Source: a virus
Virus record (IMG/VR): IMGVR_UViG_3300003702_000032
Coordinates: 1 to 39,789 of that record
Direction: 5' to 3' (one strand)
Length of the DNA: 39,789 nt
The notes under the pieces are model-generated. The model was not told the DNA's origin, did no database searches, and worked only from the letters and a program-made list of their open reading frames with translations. This document shows, one piece after another, positions 11,601 through 18,317 of this stretch (positions are counted from its first letter, which is position 1; each line of letters begins with the position of its first letter). The translations under genes and the position numbers were made by a program.

Positions 11601-12067
11601 ACAGGGTTAGCCGTATAATTAGAAATAACTCCTGTGGCATTAGATGTACTACCTGTTACTGTTTCTGCAATAACAAATTTATTTTGTGATGAAATAAAGA
11701 GTCTTGAATTATCATTAATATCTTCTACCCGAATTACAGCCGTTGCTTTAGAAGTAGATCCAGTTATAGTTTCTCCATCTACAAAAGCTCCAATTGTTGT
11801 ATCTTCCTGAAGAATAGTATCTTGTTGGCCTGGACGATATCTATTAGTATCTTCTAGGATTACATAATTAGTAGTGGCTCCTGATACTGGTTGAGCTTCT
11901 AGCAAAATAGAATCAACCGATCCTAAAGTAGTAAGTACTAATTCAGCAGATTCTAAGAACTCATAATATGCCTTCATAAAGGCAATAAAATTTGGATTCT
12001 CTGATCTTACAAACTCAGGAAGTTGCTGCTCTACTTGTAGAGAAACTTTATTTTTTAATGTAGACAT
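8603..12067 (-). CDS. Baseplate wedge protein, gp7-like by position
   Basis: A 1154-aa structural protein (T4 gp7 is about 1030 aa). The N-terminus (QQLPEFVRSENPNFIAFMKA, YYEFLE) is typical of a large wedge protein encoded between gp6 and gp8 in T4-like marine phages. The middle contains at least seven short G-E-T-I-T-G-x-T-S-x-A-T-G-type modules (near residues 89-109, 129-149, 507-529, 545-562, 684-705, 727-745 and 889-909). An FP/ITYTG-type module lies near 1025-1089. The C-terminus returns to a unique domain with WRIVDWALFDDQL. The gp7 name rests on synteny (gp6, this gene, gp8) rather than recognised T4 gp7 sequence. It begins 5 nt after the gp6 stop. Confidence 0.7.
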   Translation of the reverse strand: MSTLKNKVSLQVEQQLPEFVRSENPNFIAFMKAYYEFLESAELVLTTLGSVDSILLEAQPVSGATTNYVILEDTNRYRPGQQDTILQEDTTIGAFVDGETITGSTSKATAVIRVEDINDNSRLFISSQNKFVIAETVTGSTSNATGVISNYTANPVQNIQQLMQYADVDETIDQFFDEFKESFLRTIPRELTAGVNERNLLKNIKDLYRSKGTKKGHELFFRILLNEDPILYYPTKDMLRVSDGTWIEDQILRVTLRDDTILMEDASTTAGDIFILLEDGAQVKQETSVTGTSNLLKLIGQEITQSAVLDTSILVGGAYYSLGYPIISKATALIDNVVAYTFAGEAVYELIISTDSVVGTFATGHTITATANDDDDVTLYGKLASIVTSYDLTTSVSSQYYAIADPLTVSGANGNDAAVGIDSLTSGTISEMFVDAGGSNYEINDIITVNNANTNGTNLAGKVTIVNGSISPEAGDLVGAWEITLDSGGGYGAGQILTENAELIVRSSTGTFKPGETITGKTSAATGTVLLNDVSTVIDYVVVSGTFTVNEIISGGTTAYQATITTVDTDVYVKQQQAYDMLAVDHIVLEPDTVFADGALGNKIVQEAGGGTGDITDVQVTSEGYGYTATPLLTLPTTGSRTGGTIYAKGTNVGAVRDVKIVDAGVHYTATTTINAYTNFLCTDISGTFTINETVTGGTSGATGTYKDTDTTRNIIKLSNVVGVFVGGEEKSGETITGALSGETAVINSYTLAALKASHGTLGETSGKFLNQDGFISDDTKKIQDSYYYQDYSYVVKTASSINTWRDRLIASVHPAGWEVFGQVDIATAVQSIANITSIFGLGGLFKLLWRSLIGRRLGTSDQGTINPYPDKVIDSTDKADATPSLRVTGSGTFTNGQTITGSSSGATGLVFSDTEDPAGHRFVFYTSLTGIFTTSDTITAGAVTASVVEVWGLLGQYDLLLRRYIKIIFPATSMSGQKYGFAPAYRDLDNWKWVPSQVASATSTRTFGSMDVYPVYINKITTISSGIDSSTTTIPVTATDNLPTQGTIKLQTEEITYTGRSTASGTGNLTGATRGANSTSAASHVNATDLTEVRNAVKLKTGWRIVDWALFDDQLTTVTIDKVMQGYANDRTSWLGSPKNGRCMSAEITVGKT

Positions 12068-12072
12068 TATTA

Positions 12073-13956
12073 TTAATAAGTAGCTGTAGTAGTATAATTC
12101 ACACCAGCATCTCCAGCTCCAGCAGCTATTGTATCTGCTGTTCCGGCCACTGAAAGATTTGTTAAGTCTATTTGTAATACTTGATTCCGAACTGGAACAA
12201 TATCATTAGAAGCAGGCTGTACTGTTAATCTAATAGAAGTACTGTCTGCACCATCTACTTGCCCCACAGTTGCAAAATTCATTTTAGTTAATATTATAAT
12301 ACCAGTTGTATAATCTATAGTACCCACAGAAGCGGATTGATAAACTTTAGATGCTCCTGAAATATAATAAGCATTTACTAAACCAGCTCCATCATCTTCT
12401 AAATAATGCGTACCATTAGCATTACTTGTTTCTGTAAATCCGGTAGATGATAAAATACCACCGGCAGTCGTTCCTGTTGTCCTGGCAGCATGACCTGAAT
12501 GTGGATTATAAAAAGGATTAGAAAATGTTATAGTATATTTTAAAGCAGTTCCTAAAGTTGGTTTAAATGTTTTACTGATTTTTATATTTGTTATATTAGA
12601 TAAAATAGCCGTATCAACATCATCTATCAAAGTTACAAAAGGTGAATATCTAAAGACTGTATCAAATACTTCTAAATCGGTAGAACTAAAATTTGTAATA
12701 GCTGTTGTAATAAGAGCAACTAATGCTTCTTCTGTTTTAGTTGTTGCATTAGCATCAAATTTAAATGATACTGTCGGAATAATCTTTGTTGTTTCCAAAT
12801 CTATAATTTCTGGAGTAACACTCACTACATTATAATCTTGTAATTTATTTACAATAGAAGCCTTAGTTGAAGTTGTTAGTACTGAACCTGTCTTAGGTAA
12901 AATACTAATATATACTTTACCATAAACTGCTGGACTAGAATATTCACCACCCCACACTGCAAGAGCTTTTACATTAGAATATATTTGTGGTACGATTGCC
13001 TTATAGTCCGCAGCAGTTACGGTTCTATTCTGAGCAGAATAACTGAACGGTGCATTATATTTAATTGTATCAATTCCCTCAGGTATAGCTCCACCAGCAG
13101 CTGCTGTATTTGTTACTATAGTAATATCACCAAACCCACTGATATTAGTTGCCGATGTAAATGCTGTCGCACCATTAGCATCAATTTCATTGGTTACTAC
13201 ATAAGCCAAGATAACTATATTACCATCTATCAATGCTGTTCCAACTACATCATCGCCAAAATAAACTTCCCATTCTCCATCTAATGTTTCTTGAATAAAA
13301 TAAGCATTAGTAGTACTTTTTACTTCTACCAAATTATTAGCTTTAGTAAATGTAGTTAAAGTAGTATCTGTTGAACTTGTTTGTATTGACACAGATAATG
13401 TTGAAATATCTACCTTATCATTTGGTATAATAAACAATTGATCAGAGTCAGTTGTATCTACAGTAAATTTAGTTGTAACCCATGATCCTTCATAAATTGG
13501 AATATTAGAATAAACATAAACTCCTGCAGTGGGTTGTAATGTCCGTGCTGTTATATTAACAAACTGATACGATGTTCCAGATATTGTTGTATCAAATGCA
13601 TGGCCAGCTGCCATAGTAACTGATGTTGTGTTTGCATTATTCACTGTTACATCTACATAGGCTATAGGTGCCTTAGCTGAACCTGGAGTATATCCTAGAG
13701 CTTTAGCATGAGAGGCTACACTGTTTCTTTTAACTGCTGTGTCTAGGAACATTTCATTAGCAGTCATGTTAGCCATAAAAGCATTATAATGTGTATTATA
13801 AGCTAACGTATCTAACAAAACTGACATTCCAGAACCTTCAAAATCATAATCAGTAAATGTTGTTTGTCCTTTTAGATAAGTTTTCAAATTAGCTTTGATG
13901 GTATCAAAATCTAATTGAGTAATTTCCATCTTACCTTTTGTATTTACACCTGCCAT
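12073..13956 (-). CDS. 6: Baseplate wedge protein gp6 (baseplate J-like)
   Basis: A 627-aa protein, close to T4 gp6 (about 660 aa). The N-terminus has QLDFDTIKANLKTYLKGQ, then FTDYDFEGSGMSVLLDTLAY and NTHYNAFMANMTANEMFLDTA, the hallmark of gp6/baseplate J-like proteins. The later KAIVPQIYSNVKALAVWGGE and ISILPKTGS regions are also family-typical. Gp6 forms the inner wedge ring that holds the baseplate around the hub and triggers sheath contraction. It begins 2 nt after the gp25 stop, so the two are surely co-transcribed. Confidence 0.92.
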   Translation of the reverse strand: MAGVNTKGKMEITQLDFDTIKANLKTYLKGQTTFTDYDFEGSGMSVLLDTLAYNTHYNAFMANMTANEMFLDTAVKRNSVASHAKALGYTPGSAKAPIAYVDVTVNNANTTSVTMAAGHAFDTTISGTSYQFVNITARTLQPTAGVYVYSNIPIYEGSWVTTKFTVDTTDSDQLFIIPNDKVDISTLSVSIQTSSTDTTLTTFTKANNLVEVKSTTNAYFIQETLDGEWEVYFGDDVVGTALIDGNIVILAYVVTNEIDANGATAFTSATNISGFGDITIVTNTAAAGGAIPEGIDTIKYNAPFSYSAQNRTVTAADYKAIVPQIYSNVKALAVWGGEYSSPAVYGKVYISILPKTGSVLTTSTKASIVNKLQDYNVVSVTPEIIDLETTKIIPTVSFKFDANATTKTEEALVALITTAITNFSSTDLEVFDTVFRYSPFVTLIDDVDTAILSNITNIKISKTFKPTLGTALKYTITFSNPFYNPHSGHAARTTGTTAGGILSSTGFTETSNANGTHYLEDDGAGLVNAYYISGASKVYQSASVGTIDYTTGIIILTKMNFATVGQVDGADSTSIRLTVQPASNDIVPVRNQVLQIDLTNLSVAGTADTIAAGAGDAGVNYTTTATY

Positions 13957-13958
13957 TT

Positions 13959-14417
13959 TTAACGTACCCTCTCTAACATTACATCTACTTCTTGTACCAT
14001 ATTTGGTTCATTGAGTAATGCAAAATTTATTTGTATATTTAATTTATTATTATCTTGGTTTAATCCAGTTGGATCATTTACATCTACAGATAACACCTTT
14101 ACTCTAGGTTCATAATTTTCTAAAATATTTTTAACCTTATCTCGGATATTAGAAACAGTTACTGGACCAAAAGGCTCAAAAAGACTTTCTCTAACTCCTG
14201 AAGCTATTTCTGGATGAAAAAGTCTATCCCATTTATTCGTCATTACTAGATTACGAACTGATCGTTTAATATCTTGCACGTCCGTTAATGTAGTAACATC
14301 GGCTGTTACTGGATTTAGTGTAAAGAATAAACTGAAATCCTTATATAGGAAAGTTGTTCTTGAGCTTTCATTAACGGATTGTGCGTCAGTATAGCCTGCA
14401 TTATATGTCGTAGCCAT
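13959..14417 (-). CDS. 25: Baseplate wedge protein gp25
   Basis: A 152-aa protein with the GPW/gp25 family pattern: DVQDIKRSVRNLVMTNKWDR, then LFHPEIASGVRESLFEPFG and VKNILENYEPRVKV. The length is near the family norm (about 130-150 aa). Gp25 joins the gp6/gp53 core bundle and primes sheath polymerisation in contractile tails. A CATAAATA box at 14424-14431 resembles a late promoter but would put +1 at the start codon, so I do not count it. The next gene, gp6, follows after 2 nt. Confidence 0.92.
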   Translation of the reverse strand: MATTYNAGYTDAQSVNESSRTTFLYKDFSLFFTLNPVTADVTTLTDVQDIKRSVRNLVMTNKWDRLFHPEIASGVRESLFEPFGPVTVSNIRDKVKNILENYEPRVKVLSVDVNDPTGLNQDNNKLNIQINFALLNEPNMVQEVDVMLERVR

Positions 14418-14426
14418 TGTTACTAT

Positions 14427-14702
14427 TTATGTTCTCTTATAGGTTTTCTTCACCTTTCCAGTTTTCTTGACTGTTGTTTTATTATTGTGATGATGATGGT
14501 GATGATGCTCTTGTAACATCTGTTTGTTCGCCATAAAATTATACGGCCAAACTATTCCCATCAATCCCCACACGATTGCTAATACTGAAACTGCAATCCA
14601 CGGATCTATTCCGTTTAGTCCTGCTATACCAAATACTACTAGAGTGATTCCTCCCCAAAGTTTTTTTGTCTTTAATCTCTCTTTCAAATTGTTACTATCC
14701 AT
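14427..14702 (-). CDS. Two-helix membrane protein with a natural seven-histidine tail
   Basis: A 91-aa protein inside the baseplate operon, between PAAR and gp25. Basic N-terminus (NLKERLKTKKLW), two closely spaced hydrophobic segments (about residues 16-32 and 34-52: GGITLVVFGIAGLNG, WIAVSVLAIVWGLMG), then a soluble tail with seven consecutive His (about residues 66-72) and a Lys/Arg/Thr-rich end (KKTGKVKKTYKRT). The His run is encoded by mixed CAT/CAC codons. The topology suits a holin-like or baseplate-associated membrane protein; metal binding by the His tract is plausible. No family recognised. An ATTAGGAGATAATA-type ribosome site precedes the ATG. Confidence 0.7.
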   Translation of the reverse strand: MDSNNLKERLKTKKLWGGITLVVFGIAGLNGIDPWIAVSVLAIVWGLMGIVWPYNFMANKQMLQEHHHHHHHNNKTTVKKTGKVKKTYKRT

Positions 14703-14723
14703 TATTATCTCCTAAATTATTAA

Positions 14724-15044
14724 TTACGGTCCTGCAAATACCGTTACTCCCGACGGCTCATTCATCGAGCCCGCATCGGCACTATCTCCATGACGACCCA
14801 CTTTAATGCTATTAATAAACACTGTTGACGATCCAGTATTTAATTCTGCCGTATGGGTAATACATGGTGGGGGAGCTCCTGGGTTTGTAATGTCGTGAGT
14901 TACCGTTGGAGCTCCTTCTACACAAATTAAAATGCTATTTGCATAAACATTATTTACTCCCTGATTAGAAGTATCTAATGTGGTTGTTCCATCACAACCA
15001 TGTCCTGTTGATAAACTATCTCCTATTCTTACTACTTTTGGCAT
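14724..15044 (-). CDS. PAAR-domain tail spike tip protein
   Basis: A 106-aa protein with PAAR-type features: RIGDSLSTGHGCDG at the N-terminus, ASSILICVEGAPTV-like central turn (NSILICVEGAPTVTHD), a proline-rich PGAPPPCITH, and closing VFINSIKVGRHGDSADAG. PAAR proteins cap the spike of contractile machines and bind a metal ion at the tip with His/Cys ligands; several His and Cys are present. The start codon overlaps the stop of the upstream spike gene by 1 nt (TAATG), the expected partner. It is the analogue of T4 gp5.4. Confidence 0.85.
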   Translation of the reverse strand: MPKVVRIGDSLSTGHGCDGTTTLDTSNQGVNNVYANSILICVEGAPTVTHDITNPGAPPPCITHTAELNTGSSTVFINSIKVGRHGDSADAGSMNEPSGVTVFAGP

Positions 15045-17215
15045 TATGGTATATCCGTATCCTTAGGTCTTTCATCTGATAAACTCTTAGGACCTAAAGT
15101 ATAAATGTCGGCTAATGGCCCATTTTTATAACCACTCCATTCACCAGCTGTTGTTGTTGTTCTTGCACCTGTTGCTGTATGTGCTCCGGTATCTGTTGGG
15201 TATATACCTGTGTGTGCTACAATCCCAGAAGTCATCTCAGATAACAAGTCTTGCAAATCTCTAATATTCTCTCCCCCACTTCCGTATGTAATATTATTAG
15301 CATTAAGTGCTAACCCATGACTATCATCTTCTATCAAGGGAGGATTAGCTGGGTCTGGGTTAGACAAATCAGTAACCAATAGAGTAAAGGTTTCTGATAT
15401 ATTAGATATGATTGCCGATGCTGCTGAAGATGCTGTTGCTGCCGTAGGAGCTGTAGCACTTCCTCCACTATTCAAATTAACTGCCGAAGGTCCAACTATA
15501 TTAACTGTAGTTGTTGCAACTGCATTTATACTAGCTGCACCAAAAGACATTGCATCAGTAGATGAACTATTCCAAGCTCCCCCCGATTTTATATTCAAAT
15601 CATCAGCAGATTCTAAATAAAACTTTTCTCCTACTTTAATATTCATTGCATCTAAAGATTCTATAAACATATCTTCACCTGCCTTTATTCTTATATGACC
15701 ATCATCAGTGTTTTCTGCATAGATACTAATATCTTCTTTATAGGCCCGCATGTTTATCTTCGTAGCGGCAAAGTCATCAATAAATCCTGTATAAGCACTT
15801 CTGTAAATATTTGTCTGTGCATATATTTCAGCATCTTCAGCAGATGTTATAAAAATACTAGCTCCTGCATTAACTGTTTTAATTTGTATAGGTGCTAGAT
15901 TAGATTGTAAAGCTATTCCTGCAATTTCTTTTTTATCTATATTCCCAATCATTTCTGCTTGTAAATGAGCTGCCTTCATTTTAATCTTAGACATTTCACC
16001 AACACCTTTAGTTCCTGCTTGGTATTTTGCTTGATCTGGGGTTAATGTTGTACCTTGTAAATTGATATGACCATCTGCCTGTAAGTTTATATCTCCATCA
16101 GACTTCAAATTAATATTACGTTTTGAATGTATATCTAAATCTCCACCTGACCATATTTGCATTTTCCATTTAGCTGAAAGGTCTAGTCTATCATTACATC
16201 GAATCAAAACTTCATTATCATAGGTATGTACCACTCGTCCTTTGACGTACACATAATCATCATTCAGAGAGATGTCATAACGATCTCCCTTAACATAATC
16301 AACCTTGTTGCCCGCATGGTCGATCTCATAGAAGGTTCCAGCTCTATGGTACTCATGTATTCGCTCTGCCCCAGGTGTATCATCATATTCTTTTATGTGA
16401 CCTGATTCAGATTCATATACATGGTTATACGGATACTGTGCATTGAAATCTCCTGTAGGTTGATTCCAAAACTTTGCATTAAGTCCTGTTTCAGGATTTG
16501 GCGAACCTATATTAATCTGACGTTCGCGTGTATCTGATTTATACTGTAAGACTGGATGTGGATCTACTATAACAACTCCACCATTTATATAAGAAGAAAA
16601 TCCTGTAGTGACAAGAGCCGTAGTTCCTGGACCAGCCCATGCAGTACCGTTTGCTGTTCCTATTTTAATAGTAAGAGCATCAGTTCCAGAAACAGATAAA
16701 ACTTCAAATACTCTACCATTAACTTCTTCCATCCCTCGAACACCAGCTATCTGAATAATATCTCCTGGTATTGGAAGTGTAGCAGCTGCTAATTCTGGTT
16801 TAGCATTAGCACCTGTTCCTGTTGTTGCTGTAGTAAAGAATCCAGATTTAGTTGTAACAGTATTTCCTTCAATTTTAGTTATCGGTATACCACCCATCGC
16901 TAACCTGTTCGTATCAGGTGTCTGCACTATAACTAAATCATCATCATCTACATCTGCCCATTTTATATCTTGTCTACCTACAGGATTATCCGGATCATCA
17001 TTCATTTCATAAATGCCAGTCCCGTAATGTCCAGCATTATATAAAAGTTCTGCTTGTGCTTTCTGCGTTGCTGTTAGATTCTTTTTCTTTACATACTTAA
17101 CTCTGGGATGTGTAGTACGATACCATTCTCCTGTTTGTCCAAATTGTCCAGTTTCAGTTGTTTGTAAAACACTAGGTCGAGAATCTGTTTCTAAAGTTGC
17201 ATCAACATCTGCCAT
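15044..17215 (-). CDS. Baseplate central spike, gp5 C-terminal beta-helix-like protein
   Basis: A 723-aa protein. The centre (about residues 300-420) has spike-type repeats (GDRYDISLNDDYVYVKGRV, then WSGGDLDIHSKRNINLKSDG and DINLQADGHINLQG), the alternating D-I-N-L/I-H pattern of the gp5/VgrG beta-helical needle. Further repeats follow near 490-560 (MRAYKEDISIYAENTDDGHI, MFIESLDAMNIKVGEKFYLE). The N-terminal 120 residues (VKYVKKKNLTATQKAQAELL, YNAGHYGTGIYEM) form a separate domain. No lysozyme-like E...D/C...T motif is evident, unlike T4 gp5. It begins 5 nt after the OB-fold gene and overlaps the PAAR start, so the three make the hub spike together. Confidence 0.75.
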   Translation of the reverse strand: MADVDATLETDSRPSVLQTTETGQFGQTGEWYRTTHPRVKYVKKKNLTATQKAQAELLYNAGHYGTGIYEMNDDPDNPVGRQDIKWADVDDDDLVIVQTPDTNRLAMGGIPITKIEGNTVTTKSGFFTTATTGTGANAKPELAAATLPIPGDIIQIAGVRGMEEVNGRVFEVLSVSGTDALTIKIGTANGTAWAGPGTTALVTTGFSSYINGGVVIVDPHPVLQYKSDTRERQINIGSPNPETGLNAKFWNQPTGDFNAQYPYNHVYESESGHIKEYDDTPGAERIHEYHRAGTFYEIDHAGNKVDYVKGDRYDISLNDDYVYVKGRVVHTYDNEVLIRCNDRLDLSAKWKMQIWSGGDLDIHSKRNINLKSDGDINLQADGHINLQGTTLTPDQAKYQAGTKGVGEMSKIKMKAAHLQAEMIGNIDKKEIAGIALQSNLAPIQIKTVNAGASIFITSAEDAEIYAQTNIYRSAYTGFIDDFAATKINMRAYKEDISIYAENTDDGHIRIKAGEDMFIESLDAMNIKVGEKFYLESADDLNIKSGGAWNSSSTDAMSFGAASINAVATTTVNIVGPSAVNLNSGGSATAPTAATASSAASAIISNISETFTLLVTDLSNPDPANPPLIEDDSHGLALNANNITYGSGGENIRDLQDLLSEMTSGIVAHTGIYPTDTGAHTATGARTTTTAGEWSGYKNGPLADIYTLGPKSLSDERPKDTDIP

Positions 17216-17220
17216 ATCTC

Positions 17221-18171
17221 TTAACCTGTACTGATAATCGTCCCATCTCTATCTACACCTTTTAATCTATTTACCACTATAGCAACAGCTTCAGGTTTTA
17301 CTGGTTCATTATCTCCACCCGCTTCAGAATAGGTTACAGTATCAGGCCATTTAAATTTACCAAAAGCTGTCCAAGCAATTACCTGTCGAGCATCTGATGT
17401 AACTCGCCGAGTTGTTTTAAACAGTGCATGCAATAAATCGGAATGAGTAATTCTAGAAGTTTGTGTTGGTGTTGTTAGACTTTCTACTTTTGATGTTCCT
17501 TTAACTTCTTCTGTAAGAGCTTCTGCACTTCCATATGTTGTCCCTGTTGTTGTTAAATCTTGGATTGATTCAGGAGACCAATTCAAAACTCTGGGAAGAA
17601 GTGTATCTTGAGTATAATCAAATTCTACATAGTCCGAATCAACTACAGAATAACCAACAGGAGCTCCATAAGTTAATTCGCTTGGGGGATGCGGTACTTT
17701 ACTTTCATCATAAGTAGGATCAAAAAAACCAAATGCAAAATCTTTAAAAGAAGTTTCTGAACCTTCTACAACTTCACTCGCTTTTTTATCTTGGGTAAAA
17801 GTTTTATATGCACCTCTTGATTGACCCCAAGGTTGATCATCATTTCCAGCCAAAGCTGTAGTAGTATTCATTCCAGGCATTGTTCCAATTACAACAGAAT
17901 CTTGAAATGCACCAGGGTCTTTGAAAAAACCTACTACCCATGTTCCTTCTACAAGATTTACAGGAGCATCACCAACACCCGCCATAGAATTACCACCCAC
18001 AGATTGCATCACCTGTGACCATGGTAAATCTTTGGTTAGTATTTTAGCTTTATCTTCGGTGTGATAGCCGAGCCAACGAACTCTTACTCGTCCTACTTTC
18101 TCTGGATCAAATCTATCTTCAACAACACCGATTGCCCATACAAAACCATCTTGACCTACAAAATGTGCCAT
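17221..18171 (-). CDS. 5: Baseplate hub protein, gp5 N-terminal OB-fold type
   Basis: A 316-aa protein whose first 110 residues match the gp5/VgrG OB-fold (VVEDRFDPEKVGRVRVRWLG, YHTEDK, LPWSQVMQSVGG, GTWVVGFFKDPGAFQDSVVI, GTMPG). In T4 this domain is fused to lysozyme and the beta-helix; here the remainder is a 200-aa region without a lysozyme signature, and the helix is in the next gene. It is the first gene of the late baseplate block, with a perfect TATAAATA box at 18189-18196 and an AGAGAGGA ribosome site before the ATG. The hub role is known for the family; the split architecture is seen directly. Confidence 0.82.
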   Translation of the reverse strand: MAHFVGQDGFVWAIGVVEDRFDPEKVGRVRVRWLGYHTEDKAKILTKDLPWSQVMQSVGGNSMAGVGDAPVNLVEGTWVVGFFKDPGAFQDSVVIGTMPGMNTTTALAGNDDQPWGQSRGAYKTFTQDKKASEVVEGSETSFKDFAFGFFDPTYDESKVPHPPSELTYGAPVGYSVVDSDYVEFDYTQDTLLPRVLNWSPESIQDLTTTGTTYGSAEALTEEVKGTSKVESLTTPTQTSRITHSDLLHALFKTTRRVTSDARQVIAWTAFGKFKWPDTVTYSEAGGDNEPVKPEAVAIVVNRLKGVDRDGTIISTG

Positions 18172-18188
18172 ATATTATCCTCTCTCAA

Positions 18189-18196
18189 TATTTATA
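18189..18196 (-). promoter_or_regulatory. T4-type late promoter at the head of the baseplate operon
   Basis: The minus strand reads TATAAATA, a perfect late promoter core, in the 49-nt gap between the tRNA 3' end and the hub gene. Predicted +1 is about 18183, leaving a 12-nt leader that still contains the AGAGGA ribosome site. It should drive the roughly 18-kb late operon. Confidence 0.75.
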
Positions 18197-18220
18197 TAAA
18201 AAAAAGAAGATAATAAATAG

Positions 18221-18309
18221 TGGCTCCGGGAGGTGGGATCGAACCACCATGTCCTGCTCAGGACCCTAGATAAACTGTCTAGTGCGTCTACCGTTTCCGC
18301 CATCCCGGA
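18221..18309 (-). tRNA. Class II tRNA, Leu-type body with GUU (Asn) anticodon, A33 and G73
   Basis: 89 nt with the CCA end encoded. All stems are perfect: acceptor TCCGGGA/TCCCGGA (7 bp), D stem GCG/CGC, anticodon stem CTAGA/TCTAG (5 bp), variable-arm stem GTCCT/AGGAC with loop GAGC, T stem GGTGG/CCACC with loop TTCGATC. The D arm (GGTAGACGC) and long variable arm are tRNA-Leu-like. The 7-nt anticodon loop is CAGTTTA, so positions 34-36 are GTT (Asn) and position 33 is A rather than the near-universal U. U1-A72 and discriminator G73 are tRNA-Asn-like; tRNA-Leu normally needs A73. It lies 8 nt beyond the stop of the AsnRS-like gene. Amino acid identity is inferred; a scanner may report it as undetermined or pseudo. 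Confidence 0.85.
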
Positions 18310-18317
18310 TTTGTTCT

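Noticed and set aside
14424-14431. CATAAATA box before gp25
   Set aside because: Predicted +1 falls at the ATG, and the box overlaps the stop of the previous gene; probably chance.
18221-18309. Ordinary tRNA-Leu
   Set aside because: The body is Leu-like, but the anticodon loop has no Leu anticodon in any register that keeps the stem, and G73 is not a Leu discriminator.
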